Source of the DNA: Methanohalophilus profundi
Lineage (GTDB): Archaea; Halobacteriota; Methanosarcinia; Methanosarcinales; Methanosarcinaceae
Direction of reading: 5' to 3'
NCBI RefSeq assembly: GCF_004137855.1
Contig: NZ_QBKB01000002.1
Location: 194,980 to 258,979 of the forward strand
Length of the DNA stretch: 64,000 nucleotides
Shown: positions 47,408 through 57,244 of the stretch, in pieces
Layout of the letters: every line of letters begins with the position of its first letter
How positions within the stretch are numbered: position 1 is the stretch's first letter
Translations under genes and position numbers: made by a program
Notes under the pieces: generated by a model
The model's database searches: none
Told to the model about the DNA's origin: nothing
Seen by the model: only the letters and a program-made list of their open reading frames with translations

Positions 47408-49083
47408 CAGTATTCCCTCCTCTTTGGTTGGAACTGCGTAATCGTCACATCCTTGTATTCCAGCTTAGGTTCGCCATCCTCCAGATAGGCAAGAGTATGT
47501 TTTAGCCAGTTCTTATCATCCCTTTCCAGGAAATCGGTCCTGTAATGCGCACCCCGGCTTTCCTCCCGCACCAGTGCACCTTCAGTGATAACCCGGGCAA
47601 TATCCAGCATTCCTTTAACTTCAAGTACATTCATCAATTCCATATTGAATGCCCTGACCCTGCTTTTCACATGGATGTTTTCACCCCGTTTTTCCAGGCC
47701 CTTCACACTTGCAAGCCCGGTTTCAAGATCTTCACGGTTGCGATAAACACCCACATATTTCTGCATGGCCTGTCTTAATTCATCTTTTACAGCGGCAAAA
47801 CTTTCCCCGCTGTCACCCATCATTGAATCAATATTGGATCTTTCTTCCGCAAGGCTTTCATTGAGGCTGTCTTCAGAAGGCATATCAATGTTTTTCACAG
47901 CATTGGCCGCATGTTCCCCTGCTCTTTTTCCAAATACAATTGTATCAAGTAATGAATTGCCTCCCAGCCGGTTTGCCCCGTGCACACTGATACAGGCATA
48001 TTCCCCAATTGCGTACAATCCGTCCAGCGGTGTCAATCCGTCTTTGCCGGAAGAGATGCCTCCCATGGAATAATGATGGCCGGGCTGTACGGGTATAGGC
48101 TCCTTGATCGGATCAACACCGGCAAAATCAATACATATCTGACGGATGCCGCTCAGTCGCTCATTGATCAGTTCCTTACCCAGATGGGTTATATCAAGCT
48201 GCACATAACCTCCGGGAAAACCCCGTCCTTCATCGATCTCGGTCTGGATGGAACGTGCAACGATATCTCTGGGAGCCAGTTCCATGGATTCAGGTGCATA
48301 TTGATCCATGAATCTTTCATGGTCTTTGTTGTAGAGGTAGCCTCCTTCCCCCCTTACACCCTCGGTTATCAGTATATTGGTACCCCACAGCGTAGTTGGA
48401 TGGAATTGGACAAACTCCATGTCCTGAATGGGAACTCCGGCGCGATAGGCCAGGCTGATTCCAAAACCTGTATTGATTATAGAGTTTGTGGAACGCTGGT
48501 ATATACGTCCGTAACCGCCTGTTGCAAGTATAACCGCTTTGGCCCTGAATGTTTCCAGCTCAGAATCAAGCATATTGAGTGCCACAAAACCAGTACACCT
48601 ATTGTTACCCGTGGCCAGGCGGGTTACCATCCACTCATTGTAGATCCTGACCCCGTACCTTAATACCTGTTCGTACAGGGTGTGCAGCAAATTGTGCCCC
48701 GTCCTGTCCCCGGCATAACATGTCCTGGGAAAGCCGGCACCCCCGAAAGGGCGCTGGGCTATTTTCCCATCTTCAGTACGGGAAAACAGTGTTCCCCAAT
48801 TCTCCATTTCATAAACTCTTTCGGGCGCTTCCTTGCAAAGGATTTCAACTGTATCCTGGTCTGCAAGGTAATCACTCCCTTTTACTGTATCATAGGCGTG
48901 ACTGTCCCAGCTGTCATCGGAACCTATGGATGCATTTATCCCTCCCTGTGCAGCTACGGAATGGCTGCGGATGGGTGGAACTTTCGAGATTACTGCCACA
49001 TCAGCCCCATGTCTTTTGGCTTCAAGCGCAGCCCTGAGACCGGATAAACCTCCCCCTATCACTATAATATCATGTTCTCTCAT
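47407..49083 (-). CDS. frdA: fumarate reductase/succinate dehydrogenase flavoprotein subunit
   Basis: The 558-residue protein has an N-terminal FAD motif '[15 protein letters not shown]', '[11 protein letters not shown]', the active-site 'QFHPTT' near residue 230, 'HYSMGGI', and '[12 protein letters not shown]' near 370, all standard for FrdA/SdhA. It interconverts fumarate and succinate with electrons from the B subunit. It overlaps fumC upstream and frdB downstream. No membrane anchor gene follows, so this may be a soluble enzyme. The physiological electron donor is not visible in the sequence. Confidence 0.93.
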   Translation of the reverse strand: MREHDIIVIGGGLSGLRAALEAKRHGADVAVISKVPPIRSHSVAAQGGINASIGSDDSWDSHAYDTVKGSDYLADQDTVEILCKEAPERVYEMENWGTLFSRTEDGKIAQRPFGGAGFPRTCYAGDRTGHNLLHTLYEQVLRYGVRIYNEWMVTRLATGNNRCTGFVALNMLDSELETFRAKAVILATGGYGRIYQRSTNSIINTGFGISLAYRAGVPIQDMEFVQFHPTTLWGTNILITEGVRGEGGYLYNKDHERFMDQYAPESMELAPRDIVARSIQTEIDEGRGFPGGYVQLDITHLGKELINERLSGIRQICIDFAGVDPIKEPIPVQPGHHYSMGGISSGKDGLTPLDGLYAIGEYACISVHGANRLGGNSLLDTIVFGKRAGEHAANAVKNIDMPSEDSLNESLAEERSNIDSMMGDSGESFAAVKDELRQAMQKYVGVYRNREDLETGLASVKGLEKRGENIHVKSRVRAFNMELMNVLEVKGMLDIARVITEGALVREESRGAHYRTDFLERDDKNWLKHTLAYLEDGEPKLEYKDVTITQFQPKRREY

Positions 49084-50470
49084 TTCCTGCCCCCGTCATA
49101 TTAATTGGATTTAACAAGTAATCAATTTCCTCTTTTGAAAGACCCAAATCTTTTTTTTCTACCACTTCACGTATGGTACTGTTTGTCCTGTGTGCTTCAT
49201 ATGTGATTTCCGCAGCCCTTTCATAACCGATTATAGGTGCAAGGGAAGTTCCCAGTGCAAGACTGGATTCTGCCATTTTTGAACAGTGATCTGCATTGAC
49301 AGTTAAACCCCTGAGACAGCGTTCATTGAAAGAATCGATTCCCCCTGCCAGAATTGTTATCGAATTAAGAATGTTATGAGCAAGAACCGGTGTAAATACG
49401 TTCAATTCACATTGTCCTCCCTGTGCTGCCATCATTACGGCAGTATCGTTTCCAACCACCTGGAAACACACCATGTTCAGCATCTCTGCCATCACAGGGT
49501 TGACCTTACCCGGCATGATCGAGGAGCCTGGCTGCACTGCCGGCAGCATAATTTCCCCGAAACCGGTGCGTGGACCGCTGGATAATAATCTCAGGTCATT
49601 TGCAAGTTTGGTGAGATCCACTGCAATACCCTTTAAGACGGCAGAGGTGCCCAGAATAGCCCCTGCACCCTGTGTGGCTTCAAAGGGATTTTCCGCTAAC
49701 CTGAAATCAATACCTGTGATATGATTCATTTCCTGAATCGCTGTATCACCAAATCCTTCAGGCGTATTGAGGCCTGTGCCTGTAGCCGTACCCCCCATAT
49801 TGAGTTCCTTCAAATCCTTCAATACATTTTCCAGTCGTCGTTTATCCAGTTCCAGCATCCTCGAATAGCCACTGAATTCCTGCCCCAGGGTCACTGGCAC
49901 GACATCCTGCAGATGGGTTCTGCCGGGTTTTACCACCCCAATATACTCCTTGGCTTTTGCATCAAGTTCATCCTGCAGGGTTTCCAGCACAGGCAGAAGT
50001 TCATTTATTATTGTTTCAGTGGCAGCGATATGGATTGCCGTATGAGTTGTATCATTGGAGGACTGGGACATATTAACATGATCATTGGGATGGACCACAT
50101 CATAGCGACCCTTATGATAACCCAGGGTCTCAAGAGCCCTGTTGGCGATAACCTCGTTGGCATTCATATTCTGGGACGTACCGGCACCTGATTGGAAAGC
50201 ATCCACCACAAAATGGTCATCAAATCTTCCACTTTGCACTTCCTGAGCGGCTTTGTAGATTGCCTCACCCGGCTTACGGTCAAGTTTTCCGGCTTTCATG
50301 TTGGCTTTTGCAGATGCCATTTTGATCGCAGCCTGTGCCCTGATAAAAGCAGGAGGCAGCCTCTGTCCACTTACCCTGAAATTTATCACAGCACGGGCGG
50401 TTTGGGGACCATAATAAACATCATCTGGTACCTCCACCTCCCCCAGTGTGTCTTTTTCAACCCTCACCAT
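49070..50470 (-). CDS. fumC: fumarase, class II (FumC-type), aspartase/fumarase superfamily
   Basis: ATG 50470 is preferred because GGTGAT lies four bases upstream; ATGs at 50491 and 50500 would add 7-10 residues. The protein of about 466 residues has '[14 protein letters not shown]', '[15 protein letters not shown]', 'GRTHLQD' and the superfamily signature '[11 protein letters not shown]'. It interconverts malate and fumarate. The operon with frdA-frdB makes a malate-fumarate-succinate segment. Aspartase is the main alternative, but the context favours fumarase. It overlaps frdA by 14 bases. Confidence 0.88.
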   Translation of the reverse strand: MVRVEKDTLGEVEVPDDVYYGPQTARAVINFRVSGQRLPPAFIRAQAAIKMASAKANMKAGKLDRKPGEAIYKAAQEVQSGRFDDHFVVDAFQSGAGTSQNMNANEVIANRALETLGYHKGRYDVVHPNDHVNMSQSSNDTTHTAIHIAATETIINELLPVLETLQDELDAKAKEYIGVVKPGRTHLQDVVPVTLGQEFSGYSRMLELDKRRLENVLKDLKELNMGGTATGTGLNTPEGFGDTAIQEMNHITGIDFRLAENPFEATQGAGAILGTSAVLKGIAVDLTKLANDLRLLSSGPRTGFGEIMLPAVQPGSSIMPGKVNPVMAEMLNMVCFQVVGNDTAVMMAAQGGQCELNVFTPVLAHNILNSITILAGGIDSFNERCLRGLTVNADHCSKMAESSLALGTSLAPIIGYERAAEITYEAHRTNSTIREVVEKKDLGLSKEEIDYLLNPINMTGAGNERT

Positions 50471-50608
50471 TGTATCACCTGTAACGGGCATTTTATACAC
50501 CGGCTTTACGTCATTTCAAACCGGCAATTCCAAAATTCCCTTATAAAAATAAAATATCTTCAGTAATAAGTGTATGTAACTATCTGAAAATGCCCAGAGG
50601 GATACAGA

Positions 50609-51736
50609 TTAATAATTATATTCCAGGGTGTGGAAGATCACATGCCTCATGCAAGATTTTGCCAGATCAAGAATCTGTTCTTCCAGATAAGATTTTGAAG
50701 GAAATTCGGGGTGGGATGTAGAAAAAAACGATTCCTTTATTTTTTCTCCTACTATATCATCACAACCACTTTCAACCTGTATTATCGTAGAACCTTCGCA
50801 ATATTCATTATCAGCAAGCACGTTATCCCTGTCACCATCAGTAATTCCTATCAATGGTATTTCCAGACGTTTCAGGATGCTTCCTGCAATCGCCGTGGTG
50901 TCATCCCCAACTGAAATTACCAGATCCGCTTTTCTTGCCAGTTCGAATGTCCTTTCTGCTTCATGATTAATCAGTACAGCCCGACAGGACTGGCGCTTAT
51001 GGACATCAATTCTTTCCCGGTTCATTGATTCCAGAACAGGAGTGCGGCGTAAATTTCCACTTTTAATCCATGCGTTTTCAGGGTCAATCCTACCGATGTA
51101 TGAAGTAAGTTTTTCCACACCATGTTTTTTCAATTGCCCGCCTTTAATGGCAGTAACAATCCCATCCTCAAATATTAATTCCACATCCTCATTATTGGCG
51201 TAACCGATTACAAGGCCGTTGACCATAATGGATTCTCCGGGCAGGACCCCTGAAATCGTGCGTATCGTTTTATGACCGTTTTTTCTGATAGATGGCTGCC
51301 TTGCAGTTTCAGGGTACACCAGTGGCATACCCAATTTCCTACATAGCCAGTATACATCGGGATTTACATCTTCTCCCCTGTAAATAATTCTCCCATCCGA
51401 ATTTCCGGGTCTTTCAACCTGTACAAGTGGGACTTCAATATCCACTCTATCCGCTACCATATTTCCAAAAACAGTCCCGCTTTCAATGGTTTTTCCATGA
51501 TTTAGCAGGAATACACAGTCACACTCTTTTGCAAGTTCAGTAATCGCCTCACTGGGTTTGCTCAAACTCCAGATGTCGATTAAATCTTCAAGAAAGGAAT
51601 CCAGCACGGCCAGTTTACACATAGTCCCGGCGGCTACGGCATACACATCTGCTCTTGCTGAAAGAAGTTGTATTATTTTCCCCGCCCAGCCACTGTCTAT
51701 TATTTCCGGGCCGTGTATTATAATTCCATATTTCAT
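50609..51736 (-). CDS. DUF2117 archaeal protein
   Basis: The 375-residue protein fits the archaeal DUF2117 family: 'YGIIIHGPEIIDSGWA' start, 'IVTAIKGGQLKKHGVEKL' mid-part, and the conserved 'LARKADLVISVGDDTTAIAG' near 285. Function is unknown; a nucleotide-like binding site is suggested by 'GDDTTAIAGSIL'. It faces away from the LarA-like gene, sharing a 150-base divergent region. Confidence 0.8.
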   Translation of the reverse strand: MKYGIIIHGPEIIDSGWAGKIIQLLSARADVYAVAAGTMCKLAVLDSFLEDLIDIWSLSKPSEAITELAKECDCVFLLNHGKTIESGTVFGNMVADRVDIEVPLVQVERPGNSDGRIIYRGEDVNPDVYWLCRKLGMPLVYPETARQPSIRKNGHKTIRTISGVLPGESIMVNGLVIGYANNEDVELIFEDGIVTAIKGGQLKKHGVEKLTSYIGRIDPENAWIKSGNLRRTPVLESMNRERIDVHKRQSCRAVLINHEAERTFELARKADLVISVGDDTTAIAGSILKRLEIPLIGITDGDRDNVLADNEYCEGSTIIQVESGCDDIVGEKIKESFFSTSHPEFPSKSYLEEQILDLAKSCMRHVIFHTLEYNY

Positions 51737-51808
51737 CCTGTCATCCTTGTACTTAATGTCTCATAGGTGAAGATAAATTTATATCTTATCGATTCAAACC
51801 CTCAACCT

Positions 51809-51875
51809 GACAAAAGTCGGTCTATTCTGAGTAATATTCATCCCCTCCATTTTACCGTCATATGCGACTTTTGTC
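51809..51875. promoter_or_regulatory. 11-bp inverted repeat between promoter and start of the LarA-like gene
   Basis: GACAAAAGTCG (51809-51819) and CGACTTTTGTC (51865-51875) are perfect inverted copies 45 bases apart. A TATA-like AATTTATATC lies near 51777-51786, so the first arm would sit at or near the transcription start and the second in the leader. This could be an operator or a leader hairpin. Confidence 0.55.
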
Positions 51876-51904
51876 TTCATTGCAAATAAATGAGGACCGA
51901 AAAA

Positions 51905-53149
51905 ATGACCGTAATCACTGTACCTTATGGTAACGAAAGTATTGATGTCAACATTCCGGATTCAAATATGGGTGATATCCTTATGCCCTGTGAAATGGAA
52001 GTAGAATCTACCCCTGAGGAACTTGTAAAAAATGCTCTTGCAAATCCGGTAAACAGCAAGCGACTTTCCGAAATCGTGACTGCAGAATCCAGTGTAGCCA
52101 TCATAGTCAGTGATATTACCCGTCCATCCCCTTCTTCAACAATGCTTCCCTTGCTTCTTGAAGAATTGAAATCCAGAGGATGTACCGAAGAAAATGTAAC
52201 GGTGGTCTGTGCCCTGGGACTTCATCGCCAGCAAACTGAAGAAGAGATTAAAAATATACTTGGACCTCTTTATGGAAAAGTCAGATTTATTGAACATAAT
52301 AAAGAGAATTGTGTAAAGGTGGGAACAACTTCCAGAGGGACTCCGGTAGAAATATTCAGGCAAGTTTATGATTCCGATGTAGTGGTGTGTACCGGTAATA
52401 TTGAATTCCACTATTATGCAGGTTACAGTGGAGGGGCAAAAGCGATCCTTCCCGGAGTGAGTTCCAATAATTCTGTTATTACAAACCATAAGATGATGAC
52501 TATTGAAGAGGCAACTACCGGTAATATCGACAGTCCTGTAAGACAGGATATGGAAGAAGCGGCTCACATATTCGGCCCGGATTTTTCACTCAATGTGGTC
52601 CTCAACAGCAAAAAGGAAATCGTCCGGGCTGTAGCCGGTGATATTATAGATGCCCACCGAAAAGGAGTTGACTGTGTGGATAAAATGTACAAGGTGGAAG
52701 TGGAACCTGCAGACGTTGTCATTACAGCAACCGATGTCTCAAAGGGAATGAACCTCTATCAGGCCTACAAACCGCTGGACAATGCAAAAAATGCAGTTAT
52801 TGACGGAGGCACCATCCTGCTTGCAGCCCCCTGCAGAGAAGGGTTTGGTCATGAAATATTTGAACGTTGGAGCCGACAATGCAGTTGTCCTCTGGAAACC
52901 GTTGAAAAGTTTGACTCAGATTTTGAATTCGGGGCTCACAAAGCGGCATTTATCGCACAGCTTGCAATGAAACATAATTTGCTCATGTATTCAGAAATGC
53001 CTGAAAAAGATGTACAGGATGTATTTTTCAAGCCTGTACCAGATATCCAGCAGACAATTGATTCAATCATTGCAGAGAATCCGGCCGTGAGAATCCATTT
53101 CATGCCTCACGGCCAGAGTACCCTGCCGATTCAAAAGTCGAGAATTTGA
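51905..53149 (+). CDS. nickel-dependent lactate racemase-like protein (LarA/DUF2088)
   Basis: ATG 51905 is preferred: a TGAGGA motif lies eight bases before it. The 414-residue protein has the LarA landmarks 'VSDITRPSPS', 'ALGLHRQQTEEE', 'EFHYYAGYSGGAKAILPG' (histidine and lysine of the NPN/nickel pincer site) and 'NHKMM'. LarA racemises 2-hydroxyacids with a nickel-pincer cofactor made by LarB/C/E; those genes are not in the window, so the substrate is open. It has a likely own promoter with an inverted repeat. Confidence 0.85.
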   Translation: MTVITVPYGNESIDVNIPDSNMGDILMPCEMEVESTPEELVKNALANPVNSKRLSEIVTAESSVAIIVSDITRPSPSSTMLPLLLEELKSRGCTEENVTVVCALGLHRQQTEEEIKNILGPLYGKVRFIEHNKENCVKVGTTSRGTPVEIFRQVYDSDVVVCTGNIEFHYYAGYSGGAKAILPGVSSNNSVITNHKMMTIEEATTGNIDSPVRQDMEEAAHIFGPDFSLNVVLNSKKEIVRAVAGDIIDAHRKGVDCVDKMYKVEVEPADVVITATDVSKGMNLYQAYKPLDNAKNAVIDGGTILLAAPCREGFGHEIFERWSRQCSCPLETVEKFDSDFEFGAHKAAFIAQLAMKHNLLMYSEMPEKDVQDVFFKPVPDIQQTIDSIIAENPAVRIHFMPHGQSTLPIQKSRI

Positions 53150-53161
53150 AAAGCTGCTTAC

Positions 53162-53986
53162 TTATGCGTGATCATGTACCCAGAAATCACCTTCCATGGT
53201 GACTTCTTTTTTCCATATGGGCACCTCTGACTTTACTCTTTCAATCGCATCACTCAGGGCTTTAAACAACTCCTGTCTGTGGGCTGATGCTACAGCAATG
53301 TACACGATATCCTCTCCCCGCATGAGCCGGCCACTTTTGTGATGGATTAATACTTCGATGATTCCTTCTCTTTGTTTGAGGTCATTACAGATCTTTTCTA
53401 TACGCTTATCAGCAACGGTATCATATTTCTCAAATTCGAGCATTTTTGTGCTGATATCATCTGTCTCCCCTCTTACCACACCTGTAAAAGTACCGATACT
53501 TCCAGCCAGAGGAAATTCAGGTATATGACGTATTTTGTCAATCATACTGTTCAGGGTTACGAATTCGGATGTTTGTTGTACAATTCCTGCAACTTCATCC
53601 ATATCCCAGTCCGAACAGGGAGCAAGCCTGAGTACAACATTCCCTGCTTCCTCTTCCACCTCTCCCAGCATTATTTTGGGCAAATCACTATTTGTAGCGC
53701 CTTCCACGATAGCGTAATCTATCCCCCTGCCTGCAAGGACTTCAAGAGCTTGCTCCAGGCCTGCCCCACGTTGAATAGAAACCATACCTTCCTCGGAGAC
53801 TGCAGTCACGTTTTCAGCCCCAGAATCGAAATGTTTACCCGTATCTTTTTCGGGGGAATCAAAACGATGATCCTGCATGAGCTTTACAGTACCAACTTTA
53901 CCCTTCAAAGCAAGTTTTTCCACCAGCCTGCAAACAAACGTTGTCTTGCCGGTATTTTTGTAACCAATAACAGCTACGGCTTTCAT
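53162..53986 (-). CDS. MobB-MoaE fusion (molybdopterin-guanine dinucleotide / molybdopterin synthase large subunit)
   Basis: Residues 1-150 are a MobB-type GTPase ('VIGYKNTGKTTFVCRL' P-loop, 'TVKLMQDH'). Residues about 160-274 are MoaE ('AGSIGTFTGVVRGE', 'LIHHKSGRLMRGEDIV', 'VPIWKKEVT' with the lysines at the end). MoaE inserts sulfur into precursor Z to make molybdopterin; MobB helps nucleotide attachment. The fusion joins an early and a late step of the pathway in one chain. Needed for formylmethanofuran dehydrogenase. It is convergent with the LarA-like gene and divergent from radC. Confidence 0.9.
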   Translation of the reverse strand: MKAVAVIGYKNTGKTTFVCRLVEKLALKGKVGTVKLMQDHRFDSPEKDTGKHFDSGAENVTAVSEEGMVSIQRGAGLEQALEVLAGRGIDYAIVEGATNSDLPKIMLGEVEEEAGNVVLRLAPCSDWDMDEVAGIVQQTSEFVTLNSMIDKIRHIPEFPLAGSIGTFTGVVRGETDDISTKMLEFEKYDTVADKRIEKICNDLKQREGIIEVLIHHKSGRLMRGEDIVYIAVASAHRQELFKALSDAIERVKSEVPIWKKEVTMEGDFWVHDHA

Positions 53987-54065
53987 AATTATGGCATGGA
54001 ATTATAAGTATAAGTAGGCATTGGATTGGCTTACATAATTTGATAATTATGATATATTACGAATT

Positions 54066-54077
54066 ATTTATATATAA
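54066..54077 (+). promoter_or_regulatory. probable TATA box for radC
   Basis: ATTTATATATAA at 54066-54077 lies 20-30 bases before the radC start region (ATG 54094/54098), implying a very short leader. Motif and spacing only. Confidence 0.45.
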
Positions 54078-54097
54078 GATGATTATTTATATAATGT

Positions 54098-54787
54098 ATG
54101 GATGAGCAGAAATTAAGGGTACAGGATATGCCCCCGGAAGAAAGGCCAAGGGAGAGAATTGCAAAATATGGGCCATCGGGCCTTTCCAATACGGAATTGC
54201 TTGCAATAATCCTGCGAACCGGCACGGCTAAAGAAAATGTGATCAATCTATGTATTCGTATTTTTTCGAATTATCCTATCAAAAATTTGAGTCAGGCCAA
54301 TATCACAAAACTGACCGAAATCCATGGAGTAGGGATTGCAAAGGCTTCCCAGATCTCTGCTATATTCGAACTGGCCCGCAGGCTTGAGAAACATTCAGAT
54401 GAGCCGCTGCCACGCATCCGTTCCCCGGATGATGTGTACAAACTCCTGTATCCACAGTTGAGGTGCCAGAAAAAGGAACATCTTACAACCCTTCATCTTG
54501 ATACCAAAAACCAGGTCCTTCGGGAAGAAGTGGTATCTATAGGCAGCCTGAATGCCAATATCGTTCATCCGAGGGAGGTATTCAAATCAGCCCTTCTGGA
54601 ATCAGCAGCTTCTGTTATTCTTACACATAATCATCCATCGGGAGATCCCACACCAAGCAGGGAAGATATAAATATCACCCGTAAACTCGTTGATGGTGGG
54701 AAAATACTTGGAATTGATGTACTGGATCATGTGATAATCGGGGAAGGAAAATTTGTGAGTTTGAAGGATGAAGGATATATTTCCTGA
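54098..54787 (+). CDS. radC: RadC/JAB-domain DNA repair-associated protein
   Basis: The 229-residue protein has the RadC N-terminal helix-hairpin-helix part ('MPPEERPRERIAKYGPSGLS', 'IHGVGIAKASQI') and the JAB metalloprotease-like domain with 'LTHNHPSGDPTPSRED' (H-x-H...D) near 168-185. The family is linked to DNA repair or natural competence, but its exact role is unsettled. It is divergent from mobB-moaE. The next gene begins 40 bases after. Confidence 0.9.
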   Translation: MDEQKLRVQDMPPEERPRERIAKYGPSGLSNTELLAIILRTGTAKENVINLCIRIFSNYPIKNLSQANITKLTEIHGVGIAKASQISAIFELARRLEKHSDEPLPRIRSPDDVYKLLYPQLRCQKKEHLTTLHLDTKNQVLREEVVSIGSLNANIVHPREVFKSALLESAASVILTHNHPSGDPTPSREDINITRKLVDGGKILGIDVLDHVIIGEGKFVSLKDEGYIS

Positions 54788-54826
54788 CAAAAGATTTAAA
54801 GCATTTTCCGATAATTATCCAGCCTA

Positions 54827-55737
54827 ATGAAAGAGTTAAAACTTGATGAACCGTACTCGATTCCCTACAGGGCAATCTATGCCATATGTGATGAAACGGA
54901 TGAATGTGCGGAGATAATTGAACATAGTAACTGTTATGGTGGTGCTGCATGGGCCAGGCACCATTATTCCCACTCCCCTATTGTCCGGCAGGTAAGGACA
55001 CTGGGAAATATGACCCGCTATCTTGTAAAAACCGGTAAGGTACCCCTTGAACTAAAGCCATCGTCTGCCGCTGCAGGTATTGAAGCAGTAGAGGTCAAAG
55101 ATAATGAGGTTGCAATCACCTATGCAGGACTGGGCGGAGGTGGTGTCGGTGCCACGCGTTGTCGTGCACAGGCAGCCGGAGTTGTGCGTTCTGAAACCAC
55201 GCCTTCTGGAGGAGGAAAAGCGGCAAAAGGTACCATCGTTGTCCCAAAACGCAAGCGTGTACTGATAGGAATTGATGATACTGACACCAAAGAAACAGGT
55301 GCTACCTGGTGTCTGACCCACAACATCGCAAAAGAACTGGATTGTGTGGAAAGTGTATACCTCTCCCACTCCCTGGTGCAACTTTTCCCTGTATCGGCAA
55401 AACCCAGAACTGTGTTTCAACAGTCCTGGAATTTGGATGTGTGGATGAGAGGGCACAGAATGCACTACTTGAAAATATTCGCAGTGCACTGGAAAAGTAC
55501 AGTGTATCAAAGGATACAGGAATGGTTGTCCTTGACTCCTTTAATGCTTCCAGTATTAAGGAATACAGTAAATTGTGCAGGTCTGCTGAGCTGACCTATG
55601 AGTTTGCAATGGAGTATGCTGAAAGTAATGGTGTGGATATCTGGATGGATGGTAAAGGTGTAATAGGAGCCCTTGCTGCCCTACCCTGGTTTGCCAGACC
55701 TGATGATTCGGTAATAATGGATGCTGAACTTCCATGA
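54827..55737 (+). pseudogene. methanogenesis marker protein 11 (one frameshift)
   Basis: Frame one (54827 to about 55400) has 'GVGATRCRAQAAGV' and 'VLIGIDDTDTKETGATWCL', hallmarks of marker 11 (a DUF1743-like nucleotide-binding part); the second frame picks up 'TQNCVSTVLEFGCVDERAQN' and runs to 55737. Restoring one A in the run 55399-55402 (AAAA to AAAAA) joins them into about 303 residues. The marker family occurs only in methanogens, with unknown function. A frameshift in a core marker strengthens the suspicion of a sequencing error. The second frame overlaps the next gene by four bases. Confidence 0.85.
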
Positions 55738-57233
55738 ATGAACGTCAAATAAGCGGGAAAGAGGTCATATTAAAGGCTGCCAGACTGCTGGAAATTAAGC
55801 TGGTCAGTGCGGTTGCAGGCTATCCTGTTACTTCCATTGTGGACCTTTTCAGAAATGATGATTTTTGGGCGGACAATACTTTCTGGATGATCAATGAAAA
55901 AGTGGCTCTTGAAACTGCCCTGGGGGCCTCGATTGACGGTCGCAGGTCTTTTGTCCTGACAAAACATGTAGGCATGAATGTACTCTGTGACCCTCTGGTT
56001 ACATCCGCCACCCATACAATAGGTGCAGGTTTAGTGATAATCGCAGGGGATGACCCCGGCGCCAAAGCCTCCCAGAATGAACAGGACTCACGCTATTTCG
56101 GACCTCTTGGCGAAGTACCTGTCTTTGATCCTGCAACTCCTGAAAAGTTGTTTGGTTCACTGACAGAAGCGATCGAACTTTCGGAAAAGGCAAGTATTCC
56201 TGTTATAGTCAGAGTAACTTCCCGTCTTCTGGAATCGTTTTGTGAAAGTGCCTTATTGCAACCAAGAGGGTTGGTACCACCTGAATTTGACAGGTCTGTA
56301 TGGGACTACACCATGAAAGGCAAGCATCAGCTTTTCCATTCAATGACATACCCTTTAATGGAAAATTATTCTCAATCACAGGATTGCCTGTGTCATATCA
56401 ATACAACAAAAACAGGTATTATTTCCTCAGGTTATCCTACCTCCCTTGTGGAAAAAATCATTGAAGAAAGTAACTCCGATATTTCACACCTGGCACTGGA
56501 TATGGTTTACCCACTGCCTATCAAAAAATTGAAAAAATTCATTGATGACCATGAATATGTGCTTGTGGCTGAGGAAACAGAAGATTACCTTGAATCCCAT
56601 ATTTCAGTCGAAGACACCATAAAGGGCAAATCCACAGGACATATGCCCCATGGTAAAATAGAAACCGAAAATATACTGCATGCTCTTGAAAATATCGAAA
56701 AATCACATATTAATAAAGAGGTCAAACTCGAGACTATTAAAGAGAGAGGACCACGCTCCATCTGTGATACATGTCCCTATCTGCCTCTCTACAGGGTGCT
56801 TGGTACAATAGATAAACCAATTGCAGGGGACATGGGTTGTTCCATATTAAGCACATCTGCACCTCTTCAGGCCGTGGATGCAGGTTTTGCACTTGGCTCT
56901 GCAATATCGGTCGCCTGTGGGTTCAAAGGAAAAGGTATTGCAGTCATAGGAGATTTCGGCCTGGCACATACAGGTCTACAGGGATTAATCAATGCAAAAT
57001 CCAACGGTTTTGACCTGCTGGTTATTATACTGCAAAATGATGTTGCAGCTATGACGGGAGGACAGGATGTCGCGGACCTTACTCATGTTCTTGAAGCACT
57101 TCATAATGACATTGAAGTGGTAGATTTTGCAGAAAAAATCAAAGAAAGCGAATTGCAGGCCCTTCTGATGGAAAAAATGGAAAAAATGGGAATATCCATA
57201 ATACTTGCAAAGGGTACCTGTCCTAAATACTGA
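55734..57233 (+). CDS. IorA-like thiamine-pyrophosphate oxidoreductase subunit, without ferredoxin domain
   Basis: The 499-residue protein resembles the alpha subunit of indolepyruvate:ferredoxin oxidoreductase: N-terminal pyrimidine-binding part ('GYPVTSIVDLF'), a middle domain, and a C-terminal TPP part with 'AVIGDFGLAHTGLQGLIN' and 'ILQNDVAAMTGGQ'. The usual C-terminal 8Fe ferredoxin domain is missing; only 'CDTCPYLPLY' near 340 has cysteines. It starts in an ATGA overlap with the marker 11 gene, so the two are tightly linked. The substrate is unknown. Confidence 0.8.
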   Translation: MNERQISGKEVILKAARLLEIKLVSAVAGYPVTSIVDLFRNDDFWADNTFWMINEKVALETALGASIDGRRSFVLTKHVGMNVLCDPLVTSATHTIGAGLVIIAGDDPGAKASQNEQDSRYFGPLGEVPVFDPATPEKLFGSLTEAIELSEKASIPVIVRVTSRLLESFCESALLQPRGLVPPEFDRSVWDYTMKGKHQLFHSMTYPLMENYSQSQDCLCHINTTKTGIISSGYPTSLVEKIIEESNSDISHLALDMVYPLPIKKLKKFIDDHEYVLVAEETEDYLESHISVEDTIKGKSTGHMPHGKIETENILHALENIEKSHINKEVKLETIKERGPRSICDTCPYLPLYRVLGTIDKPIAGDMGCSILSTSAPLQAVDAGFALGSAISVACGFKGKGIAVIGDFGLAHTGLQGLINAKSNGFDLLVIILQNDVAAMTGGQDVADLTHVLEALHNDIEVVDFAEKIKESELQALLMEKMEKMGISIILAKGTCPKY

Positions 57234-57244
57234 GGAGATACATT

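Noticed and set aside
47980..48663. 227-residue plus-strand frame opposite frdA
   Set aside because: Shadow of the conserved FrdA coding region.
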